In this document: positions 1 to 8,800 of the stretch, piece after piece | Numbering within the stretch: the first letter of the stretch is position 1 | How the letters are laid out: every line of letters begins with the position of its first letter | NCBI GenBank assembly: GCA_041920565.1 | Contig: JBHGXS010000053.1 | Location: forward strand, 62,001-126,000 | DNA length: 64,000 nt | Direction of reading: 5' to 3' | DNA from: JAGHKQ01 sp041920565 | GTDB lineage: Bacteria; Bacillota; Bacilli; Bacillales; Bacillaceae_G | The notes under the pieces: generated by a model | Databases searched by the model: none | Told to the model about the DNA's origin: nothing | The model's input: only the letters and a program-made list of their open reading frames with translations | Translations under genes and position numbers: made by a program

Positions 1-546
1 CGCCCAAATTAAACACGATGTCTTTTCATCTATCGCTTTGATCACTTCCTCGGAAGCAGCTTGCTGCCCTTCCGATAACGTTCCGCTCCATACTAAAGGA
101 CTATCTTGCGGGAGATATCTCACATCTGGACCTGTCCACCTGATTAAAGGAGTACACTCGCTTATCCGTCCCATCATGATACAGCTGCGGCAATAAGTGC
201 AGCTGTTTCCGCAACGTGCACAGCGATAGGTAAAAAACAGGTGCGCCCTTCGATTTCCGCAGCGATTACAGCAAAAGCCGTCTTTAGTCGGATATACCCC
301 TCTTTCATATAAGATATATCCATTTTCATAGTGCTGTTGCACCATTTCTAAAGAGAAGGGAATTTCATCTAAGAGGAGGCGTTTTCCTTGAAGGTACGAT
401 TGAAGATGATGAGAATAAAAAAAAGCGGGATTCATGGGCAGAGAAGAAAGAGAAGCTTCCGACAATTTAATCGACTCTATTTGTTTCAGCATATCTCCCG
501 CAAGAATATGCGGGACTATTGTGTTTCCTTTTTGATAAAATCTCAT
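1..546 (-). CDS. comFA: ComFA, late competence DEAD-box helicase (N-terminal part)
   Basis: Reading leftward from ATG 546 (SD GAGGTGG at 551-557) gives 182 codons that run off the window. The protein has two CxxC pairs (CNRCG and CARCG, then CTYCRSC), the N-terminal zinc finger typical of ComFA, and stops at KTSCLIWA, just before where the family has its Walker A motif. ComFA is a cytosolic ATPase that helps pull transforming single-stranded DNA through the ComEC channel. The helicase core and any comFB/comFC genes lie outside. It follows the cwlO-like gene on the same strand, separated by a terminator. A comK gene sits 54 kb away in the same window. Confidence 0.9.
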   Translation of the reverse strand, partial: MRFYQKGNTIVPHILAGDMLKQIESIKLSEASLSSLPMNPAFFYSHHLQSYLQGKRLLLDEIPFSLEMVQQHYENGYILYERGVYPTKDGFCCNRCGNRRAHLFFTYRCARCGNSCTYCRSCIMMGRISECTPLIRWTGPDVRYLPQDSPLVWSGTLSEGQQAASEEVIKAIDEKTSCLIWA

Positions 547-592
547 ATAGCCACCTCTTTTCTTTATAGTACCAGAAAGAAAAAGAGACGCA

Positions 593-638
593 AAAATAGA
601 AAAAGCCGATACCTTGCTATTAAAAAAGCAAACTATCG
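593..638 (-). terminator. Rho-independent terminator of the cwlO-like gene
   Basis: On the minus strand CGATA-gt-TTGC pairs with GCAA-gg-TATCG, followed by GCTTTTTCTATTTTT. It lies 33 bases past the cwlO stop and just upstream of comFA. Confidence 0.6.
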
Positions 639-670
639 ACTCTTGTTTCTAATTTTTTATATTCTATTTC

Positions 671-1861
671 TTAAAATCCTTTACCGTATCCTAAGAAGTG
701 CTTTCTATTATAGCTGCTGCCTAAGTCGGAAATGGCAATTCCTTTGCTGCCAGCATGAATCATTTTATTGTTTCCGATGTAGATTCCCATATGAGAAGGA
801 CCTGGTTTATACGTATTTGCGAAGAATACTAGGTCTCCTGGCTGCGGGTTGCCTGTTTTTTGTACAGATGCCCAATATCCCGCTACATCTTGGCGGCCTA
901 CTTTATAGACAAAGGAAATGAATCCGCTGCAGTCAAACGCATTTGGCCCTGCCGCTCCAAACACATATGGTCTACCTAAAAACTGCATTGCATAGCTTAC
1001 TACACCGCTGTTAGAAGTTGGCGGTGCCGTAACAGCTGGCTTCGCTGCAGGTGCAGGTGCAGGTGCAGGAGTGCTGCTGGACGATGCAGCAATCGCTTGC
1101 GTTGTATTAGCAGAATCGTCTTCTTCAGCTTGCTGCTGTAAGAACAGAGCTTGTCTTTCTAACTGGCGCAATTGAGATTCAGTGCTAGTCATTGTGTTGA
1201 CAATTGTTTGCATTTTCTCTTCCATTTGATCCAATGCTTCTTGCTTCTTTTGTTGATCGGCTATAAGCTCGTTGTGTGTCTTTGTTAACTCTTGCTCATA
1301 TGCACGGAGCTCTGCTTGCTTTTGAAGGATTGCTTCCTTCTCAGCTTCTACTTGATTCTGATCTCTTTCTTGTGCTTCCAAGATATTTGTGTCAGATTCA
1401 AAGATTAAGCTTAAAGAGTTGATGCGGTCCATAAGATCTAAGACGCTCTGTGAATTCACAAGAACTTCTGTGACGATATTTACTCGCGGCTGATCTTGCA
1501 TTGCTACAAGACGCTGTTTAATTATGTATTCACGCTGCTCGATTTGCTTTTCCAATTGAGCGATCTTTTCGACTTTTTCGTTAATAATGCGTTGTGTTTC
1601 TGTAATATCTTGTTTAGTTTTGTCGAGTTTTTCTTGAGTTGCTGTAATGCTTGCTTCCAGCTCTTTAATCGTTTTCTTTAACTCATCCATTTCTTTTTGC
1701 AATTGCTGGCGTTGTTGTTGTTGTGATTGCAGGCTGCCGTTTGCTTCATCTATTTGAACTTGAATGTTATTATTTTTCTCAGCGTATGCGTTTGGTGCTA
1801 AAGTTGTAAACATCATAAATCCTGTTGCTAACGCACAAGACATCATTTTGACTTTTTTCAT
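671..1861 (-). CDS. cwlO: CwlO-like D,L-endopeptidase (coiled coil + NlpC/P60)
   Basis: 396 residues. A signal peptide (about 1-27, ending NAYA) precedes a long Gln/Glu-rich coiled coil (about 30-245), a Ala/Pro linker (about 250-280) and a C-terminal NlpC/P60 domain. The catalytic Cys is in DCSGF (about C311), with His in SHMG (about H357) and MIHA (about H369). CwlO cleaves gamma-D-Glu-meso-DAP links in lateral wall peptidoglycan during elongation and is FtsEX-dependent in B. subtilis. Oddly, the strongly conserved LPRTS stretch after the catalytic Cys is shortened here to KVGRQDVAGYW. SD AAGGAAGGTG; WalR-like repeats lie upstream. Confidence 0.88.
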   Translation of the reverse strand: MKKVKMMSCALATGFMMFTTLAPNAYAEKNNNIQVQIDEANGSLQSQQQQRQQLQKEMDELKKTIKELEASITATQEKLDKTKQDITETQRIINEKVEKIAQLEKQIEQREYIIKQRLVAMQDQPRVNIVTEVLVNSQSVLDLMDRINSLSLIFESDTNILEAQERDQNQVEAEKEAILQKQAELRAYEQELTKTHNELIADQQKKQEALDQMEEKMQTIVNTMTSTESQLRQLERQALFLQQQAEEDDSANTTQAIAASSSSTPAPAPAPAAKPAVTAPPTSNSGVVSYAMQFLGRPYVFGAAGPNAFDCSGFISFVYKVGRQDVAGYWASVQKTGNPQPGDLVFFANTYKPGPSHMGIYIGNNKMIHAGSKGIAISDLGSSYNRKHFLGYGKGF

Positions 1862-1923
1862 CGCTTTTTACACCTTCCTTTTCCCGTAATATTTATACCA
1901 TATTTTTGTAGAGTTTTAGTGAA

Positions 1924-1951
1924 TGTTACACAAATGTAAAACAAATGTAAT
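1924..1951. promoter_or_regulatory. Triple WalR-like direct repeat upstream of cwlO
   Basis: TGTTAC-N5-TGTAAA-N5-TGTAAT read on the plus strand: three half-sites matching TGTWAH at the canonical 5-nt spacing, 63-90 bp upstream of the cwlO start. The best -10 (TATAAA) lies between the box and the gene. In B. subtilis cwlO is WalR-activated; here the site is inferred from sequence only and is reversed relative to the gene. Confidence 0.65.
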
Positions 1952-2065
1952 ATTATGACTGTTATTTTTTGAAAACATTTGTAGAAAGAACGGGAAAAGT
2001 GCTGAAATCAACAAAAACCGGCAGTTTTTCAACCTGTTAGCACTAGGGAATATTACAATTTGTTA

Positions 2066-2123
2066 CACAAAAACAAAAAGTGTGACAAGGGACGCGAATA
2101 CACCCGTCGACTTGTCACACTTT
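2066..2123 (-). terminator. Terminator of the HxlR regulator gene
   Basis: Perfect 13-bp arms AAAGTGTGACAAG (2077-2089) and CTTGTCACACTTT (2111-2123). On the minus strand it is followed by a T-rich tract. The HxlR stop is 40 bp away. Confidence 0.8.
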
Positions 2124-2162
2124 GTTTCATTTTTCCTATTCATGAAATAAAGACATTTGCTT

Positions 2163-2474
2163 TTATACCCAAGACTCTGCCCACTTTTGCACTTCTCGCA
2201 TCACAGTTTCCAGCGCCTTGCCTTTGTCCGTTAATGTATATTCGATTCGAACCGGAACTTCAGGATAAACCGTGCGAATAACAATTCCCTCGCTCTCCAA
2301 TTCTTTTAAACGTTCCGACAGCATGCGGTCGCTCATATTAGGAATAATGTCAGCTATTTCGCGAAAGCGCTTCGGACCGACCAGCAGTGATTGGATGATT
2401 AAGCCTGTCCATTTCTTGCTGAGAAGTGTAAAAGCAGACTCAAACTTAGGACATAAAGATGTAGGATGCTCCAT
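2163..2474 (-). CDS. HxlR-family winged-helix transcription regulator
   Basis: 103 residues, the usual HxlR length. It shows the family hallmarks: an early Cys (SLCPKFE, about C8), the KKWTGLIIQSLL helix, the recognition region FREIADIIPNMSDRMLSERL, and the wing ending VRIEYTLTDKGK. HxlR proteins are small dimeric DNA-binding regulators, some sensing thiols or aldehydes through the N-terminal Cys. SD AAGGGGGGAT. No divergent enzyme gene is next to it, so its target cannot be read from context. A -10-like TATAAT lies just upstream of the SD. Confidence 0.85.
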   Translation of the reverse strand: MEHPTSLCPKFESAFTLLSKKWTGLIIQSLLVGPKRFREIADIIPNMSDRMLSERLKELESEGIVIRTVYPEVPVRIEYTLTDKGKALETVMREVQKWAESWV

Positions 2475-2550
2475 GCTTATCCCCCCTTGATTCTATTATA
2501 ATATAGTTTCTTATAAAAAGTAAGCAGTATACATGAAGGAAATAAAAACT

Positions 2551-2580
2551 TAAAAGCCCTCTTACCATAAAGGGCTTTTA
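2551..2580. terminator. Bidirectional terminator after degV
   Basis: TAAAAGCCCT and AGGGCTTTTA form a perfect 10-bp stem with U-rich tracts on both sides. It sits just past the degV stop. Confidence 0.85.
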
Positions 2581-2602
2581 AAAAAGAAATATGAGTGCGA
2601 TA

Positions 2603-3445
2603 TTATTTTTTGTACCAGCCTAATCCGATAGAACCTTCTCCTAAATGCGTGCCGATGACCGGACCAAAATAGCTGGTGCTGACATTCACATGAGGATAAG
2701 TGCGCTGGATATGCTTAACCATCTCTGCTGCTTCTTCTTCCTCATTCGCGTGAATTACAACTGCTTCCATCGGAAATCCTTGATTTGCCTGCTTATCAAA
2801 GATTTCAAAAATGCGTTTAATAGCTTTTTTACGCGTGCGAATTTTTTCAAACGGCACAATTTTTTTATCTTCGAAACGCAAAATCGGCTTTACTTGCAGC
2901 AAACTTCCGATTAGAGCTTGTGCGCTGCTTAAACGTCCGCCACGCTGCAAATGACTTAAATCATCAACAATAAAGTACGCATCAGCGGATTGCTTCATCT
3001 CATCCAGACGAGCTAGAATCTCTTCCGGCCCTTTTCCTTCTTTCGCCATTTTCGCAGCTTCCAATACATAAAATCCTTGGATGGCACAGCTGATTTCTGA
3101 GTCGTATGCGTACACTTTTACTCCTTCTGTCATCTCGCCGGCAGAAACCGCTCCTTGATATGTGCCGCTGATCCCGCTCGAAAGATGAATGCTGATTATA
3201 GCATCATATTCTTTTCCTAAACGCTCAAACAGTTCGACAAACAAACCGATAGCGGGCTGCGACGTTTTTGGAAGCTCCTCTTGTTCACGAACCTTTACAT
3301 AAAACTGCTCAGCTGTCAATTCCACTTCCTCTTGATAGGAAGCATCGCCAAAAATAACGTTCAACGGAACCATATGTATATCGAGCTCGTCTCGAATCTC
3401 CTTCGGTATGTACGCTGTACTATCCGTAACAATTGCTGTTCTCAT
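2603..3445 (-). CDS. degV: DegV family fatty-acid-binding protein
   Basis: 280 residues, the normal DegV length. Motifs in order: VTDSTAYIP at the N-terminus, LPKTSQP (about 60), LSSGISGTYQ (about 88), DDLSHLQRGGRLS (about 160), KPIL, and GPVIGTHLGEGSIGLGWY at the C-terminus. DegV/FakB proteins bind a fatty acid between two alpha/beta domains and can present it to a FakA kinase. Position beside yvyE and an LCP gene matches the B. subtilis degV-yvyE-yvhJ neighbourhood, although degS/degU are not between them here. It diverges from yvyE across a 349-bp AT-rich spacer. Confidence 0.92.
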   Translation of the reverse strand: MRTAIVTDSTAYIPKEIRDELDIHMVPLNVIFGDASYQEEVELTAEQFYVKVREQEELPKTSQPAIGLFVELFERLGKEYDAIISIHLSSGISGTYQGAVSAGEMTEGVKVYAYDSEISCAIQGFYVLEAAKMAKEGKGPEEILARLDEMKQSADAYFIVDDLSHLQRGGRLSSAQALIGSLLQVKPILRFEDKKIVPFEKIRTRKKAIKRIFEIFDKQANQGFPMEAVVIHANEEEEAAEMVKHIQRTYPHVNVSTSYFGPVIGTHLGEGSIGLGWYKK

Positions 3446-3691
3446 ACGTTTTTCGTACCTTTCTTACTATAATTAGAATCTGAATGGTTGTATTTTTTAT
3501 TTTACATGAATTTGATATCAGGTGCATTAATGTGCTATGAAAAATCGCAAAAGACAACTTTACAATTTACAACAAAAAAATTCAATCTATAATGAAAGTT
3601 GCTATTCTCTCTGTAAGGCATTCATTATTGGCATTTGCGTATCATGATTGGTTCAAACTTTTTATTTAGGATCAAAGGTATTTCATAAACA

Positions 3692-3721
3692 TTGACATTC
3701 TTTACACAAACATTTTACGAT
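3692..3721 (+). promoter_or_regulatory. Sigma-A promoter for yvyE
   Basis: TTGACA (3692-3697), 18-nt spacer, TACGAT (3716-3721), about 70 bp before the yvyE start. This is the clearest element in the 349-bp degV-yvyE spacer. Confidence 0.6.
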
Positions 3722-3794
3722 TTCAGTAAATACTAATCGTATTATATAACAAAATAACAAACAAGAGTTTCTAAACGTAAGGAGAGACCTGCAA

Positions 3795-4427
3795 TTGCTT
3801 TCACAATATTACACTGTAAAAGGTTATGGGGAACACGAAATCGTTATACAGAAATCCCGTTTCATCTGTTACGTAAACCGTGCGACTTCCGAAGAAGCAG
3901 CTCAAGACTTTATTCAAACAATTAAAAAAAAGCATTGGGACGCTACACATAACTGTTCCGCTTATCTAATCGGGGAGCACGATCAAATCCAAAAAGCGAA
4001 CGATGATGGGGAGCCAAGCGGGACTGCAGGAGTACCCATGCTGGAAGTATTAAAAAAGAAAGGCCTGAAAGATACCGTGGTAGTAGTCACGCGTTATTTC
4101 GGAGGCATCAAACTGGGGGCGGGAGGACTCATCCGCGCATACGGAAAGTGCACCAGTGAGGGGATTGCTCATACAGGCATAGTAGAACGGAAGCTCATGC
4201 AATTAATGAAGACCAAAGTAGATTACACCTTGTTAGGGAAAGTGGAAAATGAACTTCGCAGCTCCTCCTATGTTCTAAAAGAAATCCATTACCTTGAAGA
4301 TGTCACTTTTGATACTTATGTTGAAGAAGGAGAAAAACAAGCATTCCGAGATTGGATGATCGAGCTGACAAACGGGCGATGTGAAATAACAGAAGGCGAA
4401 ATGCTGTACTTGGAGCGGGATGTATAA
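3795..4427 (+). CDS. yvyE: YvyE/YigZ (IMPACT, UPF0029) family protein
   Basis: 210 residues starting at TTG 3795, preceded by AAGGAGAG at good spacing; no nearer ATG fits. The sequence follows B. subtilis YvyE closely: EIVIQKSRFIC, ATHNCSAY, ANDDGEPSGTAGVPML and RYFGGIKLGAGGLIRAYG. The family has an N-terminal IMPACT fold and a C-terminal DUF1949 ferredoxin-like domain; the molecular role in bacteria is not settled, possibly linked to translation or nucleic acid binding. An LCP ligase gene follows 33 bp downstream on the same strand, so the two are probably cotranscribed. Confidence 0.93.
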   Translation: MLSQYYTVKGYGEHEIVIQKSRFICYVNRATSEEAAQDFIQTIKKKHWDATHNCSAYLIGEHDQIQKANDDGEPSGTAGVPMLEVLKKKGLKDTVVVVTRYFGGIKLGAGGLIRAYGKCTSEGIAHTGIVERKLMQLMKTKVDYTLLGKVENELRSSSYVLKEIHYLEDVTFDTYVEEGEKQAFRDWMIELTNGRCEITEGEMLYLERDV

Positions 4428-4460
4428 CAGCTCGATCCTGTTGCTAAAAGGAGTTATGTT

Positions 4461-5480
4461 ATGGTAGACAGATCCCAATATTTACAAAACAAAAGACAGA
4501 AAAAGAAAAGACGGCGGAGAATCTTGTTTACTGTTCTTCTGCTTTTTTTACTAGGCGTAGGATATGCAGTTTATTATATTTATGATACCTATGCTTCATT
4601 AGCGAAAACGTACAACAATACGAATTATGAAAAATCCAAGCTTCGCGAAGAGGATGTAGAGATCACAAAGCATCCGTTTTCCGTATTAATTATGGGCATT
4701 GAGGATTATTCAAGCGGCGGGAAACACGGGCGAACAGATTCTCTTTTATTTGCAACAGTGAATCCGAAAGATAAAACTGTAAAATTGATGAGCATCCCCC
4801 GTGATACAAGAGTAGTCATTGCGGGGCGAAATAAAAAAGATAAAATCAATCATGCCCATGCATTCGGCGGAGAAAAAATGACGATTGAAACGGTTGAAAA
4901 CTTTTTGGATATCCCCGTGGATTATTATGTCAAAGTGGATTTTGACGGGTTTAAGCACATTGTTGATGCAATAGACGGGGTTACAGTAGACGTTCCTTTC
5001 GACTTTGCCGAGCTTTCAGATGATGGCAAAACGCAAATTTATTTTAAAAAAGGAAAACAGCGCTTGGACGGGGAAGAAGCTCTTGCATACGTAAGGATGC
5101 GAAAGCATGACCCTATGGGTGATTATGGCCGGACTCAAAGGCAGCGCCAAGTATTGTCTGCCATCATTGATAAATTGAATAACACATCTTCCCTTTTGAA
5201 ACTAAAGGATGTTGCTAAAATTGTAGGGGAAAATGTACAGACCAATATTAAACTGACAGAAGGTCTGGCGCTTGCCGGCAAGTTTTCTGACTTCTCCTCT
5301 TCTAATATGGAAACTGTAACATTGGAAGGCGAGGATGCTCGAATAAACGGCTTGTATTACTTTGTGCCGAAGGAAAAAAGCGTGGAACAAGTAAAGAAAA
5401 CATTCTCTTCACACCTTGGCTTGCCTTACTCCGGCACAGCTGCAGGAGACGCAGAATCAAGTTCCCGAGAGAAAGAATAA
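4461..5480 (+). CDS. LCP (LytR-CpsA-Psr) family ligase, TagV-like
   Basis: 339 residues: a basic cytoplasmic tail, one membrane helix (about 20-43), then an extracellular LCP domain. Signature residues include MSIPRDTRV (Arg/Asp pyrophosphate contacts), KINHAHAFGG, and YVRMRKHDPMGDYGRTQRQRQ. LCP enzymes transfer undecaprenyl-linked wall teichoic acid or related polymers to peptidoglycan muramic acid outside the membrane. Position after yvyE corresponds to B. subtilis yvhJ (tagV). SD AAAGGAGT. The Ser/Glu-rich tail (about 325-339) is probably unstructured. A second LCP gene is at 53.9 kb. Confidence 0.9.
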   Translation: MVDRSQYLQNKRQKKKRRRRILFTVLLLFLLGVGYAVYYIYDTYASLAKTYNNTNYEKSKLREEDVEITKHPFSVLIMGIEDYSSGGKHGRTDSLLFATVNPKDKTVKLMSIPRDTRVVIAGRNKKDKINHAHAFGGEKMTIETVENFLDIPVDYYVKVDFDGFKHIVDAIDGVTVDVPFDFAELSDDGKTQIYFKKGKQRLDGEEALAYVRMRKHDPMGDYGRTQRQRQVLSAIIDKLNNTSSLLKLKDVAKIVGENVQTNIKLTEGLALAGKFSDFSSSNMETVTLEGEDARINGLYYFVPKEKSVEQVKKTFSSHLGLPYSGTAAGDAESSSREKE

Positions 5481-5516
5481 AAAAAGAGCGCCAATCGACC
5501 TTCAGCGCTCCTTTTA
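5481..5516. terminator. Terminator between the LCP gene and ugd
   Basis: GAGCGC (5486-5491) pairs with GCGCTC (5505-5510), with an A-run before and CTTTTAT after. It can serve the plus-strand LCP gene. Confidence 0.7.
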
Positions 5517-5587
5517 TCATCTTGCTCATTAAAATAATACTGCTGTAATAAAAAATGCTCGATACCCGGGCGTTTTGGGCACACGTT

Positions 5588-6913
5588 TTACACGATAATT
5601 GCATTCCGCACCACGGGAGAACGGCCGATGGAATAATAATCCATACGGTATTGCTTTACCGCATCTAAAGAATAGCAGTTTCGGCCGTCAAACAATAGAG
5701 GATGCTTCATCAGCATTTCGTACTTCTCTAACGGATATTTCACAATCTCCTGCCACTCCGTAACGATAAAGGCTGCATCCGCCCCCGAAATAGCTTCATC
5801 GATAGAATCCGCATACAGAACTGCGTCCGGAAGCACTTTTTTTGCATTTTCCATTGCAACAGGGTCATAAGCTGTAACCTTTGCCCCCGCTTCCAGCAAT
5901 TGCTTAATAATGACAAGCGACGCAGCTTCTCGCATATCATCCGTGTTCGGCTTGAACGCCAAGCCGAGTACAGCTGCCTTTTTTCCTCGCAATCCTTCTT
6001 TGATTACACTTTTTGCTTTTTGTACCAATGACGCCTGCTGTTTATTGTTTACATCGATGACTGCTTTTAACAGATGAAAATCATGCTCGACGTTTCCTGC
6101 CATCTGCACTAAAGCGTTTGTATCCTTCGGAAAACAAGATCCTCCGTACCCGATGCCCGCCTTTAAAAATTGACCGCCGATACGGCTGTCAAGCCCCATT
6201 CCAAGCGCTACATCTTCCACATTCGCCCCGACTTTTTCGCATATATTGGAAACTTCGTTAATAAAGCTGATTTTCGTAGCCAAAAACGCATTGGAAGCAT
6301 ATTTGATCATTTCCGCGCTTCGTATGTCCGTTTTAAATACGTTCATGTTCAGCGGAGAATAAACAACTTCTACTATAGCTGCCGCCTGTTCCGTTTCCGC
6401 TCCTATGACGATGCGGTCCCCATGAAAAAAGTCATGAATGGCAGACCCTTCCCGTAAAAACTCCGGGTTGGAGACCATTTGAATTTGTACGTTTTTCTTT
6501 AAATACTTTTGTATCATTTCTTTTATTTTCTCATTGGTTCCAACGGGCACAGTGCTCTTTGTGACCACCACAACATTTTTTGTTATATACGTGCCGATGT
6601 CAACGCAAGCTTGCGCGAGATAACGCAAATCGGCAGAACCGTCCGGGCTGGAAGGTGTTCCCACAGCAATATAGATTATATCCGCCGCTTCATATGCCTC
6701 TTGCGGATCGCTTGTAAAAGACAGGGTTTTGCGTTGTATATTTTGTTTCATCATATCTTCCAGGCCCGGTTCGTATATTGGCGAAACCCCTTGCTGAAGC
6801 ATGGAAATTTTTTTTGTATCGATATCTAAACAAGTAACAGTATGGCCTATATGAGATAAACCTGTTCCGGTTACAAGCCCCACATATCCTGTACCAACAA
6901 CCGTAATGTTCAC
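5588..6913 (-). CDS. ugd: UDP-glucose 6-dehydrogenase
   Basis: 441 residues from GTG 6913 (SD GGAGGGG; a TTG 21 bp earlier has no SD). NAD-binding VVGTGYVGLVTGTGLS at the N-terminus, FLREGSAIHDFFHGDRIVIG (about 145), the central helix AFLATKISFINEVSNI and the catalytic Cys in GYGGSCFPKDTNAL (about C259). It oxidises UDP-glucose to UDP-glucuronate, used for teichuronic acid or other uronate polymers. Paired with the UDP-glucose-forming gtaB downstream of a shared spacer. No tua polymerase genes are nearby, so the glucuronate acceptor is not evident from this window. Confidence 0.95.
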   Translation of the reverse strand: MNITVVGTGYVGLVTGTGLSHIGHTVTCLDIDTKKISMLQQGVSPIYEPGLEDMMKQNIQRKTLSFTSDPQEAYEAADIIYIAVGTPSSPDGSADLRYLAQACVDIGTYITKNVVVVTKSTVPVGTNEKIKEMIQKYLKKNVQIQMVSNPEFLREGSAIHDFFHGDRIVIGAETEQAAAIVEVVYSPLNMNVFKTDIRSAEMIKYASNAFLATKISFINEVSNICEKVGANVEDVALGMGLDSRIGGQFLKAGIGYGGSCFPKDTNALVQMAGNVEHDFHLLKAVIDVNNKQQASLVQKAKSVIKEGLRGKKAAVLGLAFKPNTDDMREAASLVIIKQLLEAGAKVTAYDPVAMENAKKVLPDAVLYADSIDEAISGADAAFIVTEWQEIVKYPLEKYEMLMKHPLLFDGRNCYSLDAVKQYRMDYYSIGRSPVVRNAIIV

Positions 6914-7192
6914 AAGGCACCCCTCCAGTCGCAAACTCGATATAAAAGCTGACTAGGTAATTATTTTAGTATAACATCATGCCCTACAAAGAGATGGATA
7001 TACTGAAACGCAAATGCACTGAAGCATCGATTCCTATAGCTCATTATAACCCAAGCGAAGGTCTTATTGAGTAGACGCATTCTAACTTTACAAAAATTCA
7101 AACTCCTTTACATTCGCTTAATTTCTCTTTCGAAAATATGCTGAAGAAAACGAAATTCCATCATTACTAAATGGACGGGAGTTTGACCCATT

Positions 7193-7300
7193 ATGGAAAA
7201 AGTTCTCGTGATAGACGGTTGCGGTTTTATCGGATCTCATATCGTTGACCGATTATGGCTTGATGGCTATGAGGTGCAGGAAACATTCCGGTTTTACCAG
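7193..7300 (+). pseudogene. N-terminal relic of an NAD-dependent sugar epimerase
   Basis: ATG 7193 opens a reading frame whose first about 30 residues, KVLVIDGCGFIGSHIVDRL, are the Rossmann start of GalE/RmlB-type epimerases (normal GGAGFIGSH, here DGCGFIGSH). Similarity then stops and the frame runs into the gtaB terminator and antisense gtaB. An SD-like GGGAG precedes it. Most of a roughly 330-residue gene is missing. A C-terminal galE relic lies beside the other gtaB copy at 60.2 kb. Confidence 0.6.
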
Positions 7301-7341
7301 TTCCATCAGATAGCATCTAAGCAGACATGCTTAAAATACGT

Positions 7342-7375
7342 AAAAAACCCCAGCCGCTGTTGGATGGGGTTTTTA
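7342..7375 (-). terminator. Terminator of gtaB copy 1
   Basis: AAAAAACCCC pairs with GGGGTTTTT around a 14-nt loop, directly after the gtaB stop codon. Confidence 0.85.
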
Positions 7376-7378
7376 TAC

Positions 7379-8269
7379 TTATTCTGCATTCTCGCCAAGC
7401 AAAGCCAGCTTTTTCTTCATAAACTCCAGAACCGGGTTTCGCAGTTCTTCGCTTTGCAGCGCAAATTCGATAGTGGTTTCAACAAATCCTAATGTTTCTC
7501 CTACATCATACCGTTTTCCCTCAAAACGGTAAGCAAATACTCGTTGTATTTCATTCAAGCTGCCGATAGCATCCGTAAGCTGAATTTCCCCTCCTGCTCC
7601 CGCTTGCTGCTTCTCAAGAAACAGGAATATTTCAGGTGTCAAAATATATCTTCCCATAATAGCTAAATTTGAAGGGGCCGAACCTGGTGCCGGTTTCTCT
7701 ACAAATTGACGGACTTGATAACGTCTTCCCGTTTGTTCAATCGGATCAATAATTCCGTATCGGTGTGTTTCATCTTCTTTCACTTCCATAACTCCAATAA
7801 CGGAAGAGAATGTACGCTCATATTCATCCATGAGCTGACGAAGACACGGAGTGCCCGCTTGTACAATATCATCCCCTAAAAGCACCGCAAACGGCTCATC
7901 TCCTACGAAATTGCGGGCGCACCAAATCGCATGCCCTAATCCTTTAGGCTCTTTCTGACGGATATAATGAATATTAGCCATGTTAGAAGAAGCCTGTACT
8001 TTTTCGAGGAGGTCATACTTTCCTTTTTCCAGCAAATTTTGCTCTAATTCAAAAGCATGATCAAAGTGGTCTTCAATGGCGCGTTTTCCTTTACCGGTAA
8101 CAATGATAATATCTTCGATACCGGAAGCAATAGCTTCCTCCACTATGTATTGAATGGTAGGCTTATCAATGATCGGAAGCATTTCTTTCGGCATTGCCTT
8201 TGTTGCCGGCAAAAATCGCGTTCCAAGCCCTGCTGCAGGAATAATTGCCTTTCGGATTCGTTTCAACAT
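7379..8269 (-). CDS. gtaB: UTP-glucose-1-phosphate uridylyltransferase (copy 1)
   Basis: 296 residues from ATG 8269 (AGGAGG 5 nt upstream; a GTG one codon earlier is too close). Nucleotidyltransferase motif AAGLGTRFLPATKAMPKEML near the N-terminus, then VTGKGKRAIEDHFD, FAVLLGDDIV and KPTIQYIVEEAI. It makes UDP-glucose for wall teichoic acid glycosylation, glycolipid anchors and the neighbouring dehydrogenase. A close paralogue, about four in five residues identical by eye, lies at 60.6 kb. The 3' end meets a strong terminator and a broken epimerase gene on the other strand. Confidence 0.95.
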   Translation of the reverse strand: MLKRIRKAIIPAAGLGTRFLPATKAMPKEMLPIIDKPTIQYIVEEAIASGIEDIIIVTGKGKRAIEDHFDHAFELEQNLLEKGKYDLLEKVQASSNMANIHYIRQKEPKGLGHAIWCARNFVGDEPFAVLLGDDIVQAGTPCLRQLMDEYERTFSSVIGVMEVKEDETHRYGIIDPIEQTGRRYQVRQFVEKPAPGSAPSNLAIMGRYILTPEIFLFLEKQQAGAGGEIQLTDAIGSLNEIQRVFAYRFEGKRYDVGETLGFVETTIEFALQSEELRNPVLEFMKKKLALLGENAE

Positions 8270-8623
8270 CACAACCTCCTATACAATCGAGTGAACCTTA
8301 CATCAAAGTATATCTTCTCTTTTGCTGCTCTAAGTTCAACCGTTCTTTTCAGCTGCGGCAGCGTGAAATAAAATGATAAAAGACTACACTCTGATATTAG
8401 CATAAAAAAGGTCGTTGCAATGGTCCTTATTTATACCAAACAAAAACACCTTATAACTTAGCGATGCAATTTTATTTTTAAACACAAACATATATAAGCG
8501 TTTTCCTCATATCATTTCTATGTTTGCAAAATCATTAAACCAGTATGAAGTGAAAATAACTTGTTTTTCCTCTTTATTTTTTGTGTAATGTGGAACCCTA
8601 CATGAGAGGACCATCTTACTTTC

Positions 8624-8651
8624 TGTAAATACATTGTAATGATTTTGTAAA
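8624..8651 (+). promoter_or_regulatory. Triple WalR-like direct repeat upstream of tagO
   Basis: TGTAAA-N5-TGTAAT-N5-TGTAAA: three half-sites matching TGTWAH at exact 5-nt spacing, same orientation as tagO, ending 33 bp upstream of the -35 box. The remaining 520-bp gtaB-tagO spacer is AT-rich with no further gene. Confidence 0.65.
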
Positions 8652-8683
8652 TACAGCACAGAAGTTTTTACGATAAAAAAAGA

Positions 8684-8711
8684 TTGATTTCTACATTTTT
8701 TGTGATACGAT
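8684..8711 (+). promoter_or_regulatory. Probable sigma-A promoter of tagO
   Basis: TTGATT (8684-8689), 16-nt spacer, TACGAT (8706-8711), about 90 bp before the start codon and downstream of the WalR-like repeats. Confidence 0.5.
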
Positions 8712-8800
8712 AACTAGTGAGTTGCATTCGAAACTGTGATAAATCTTAATCGTTTTAAGGATATTGTAGATCAATACAAACTGTACTAAGGGTGATATTG

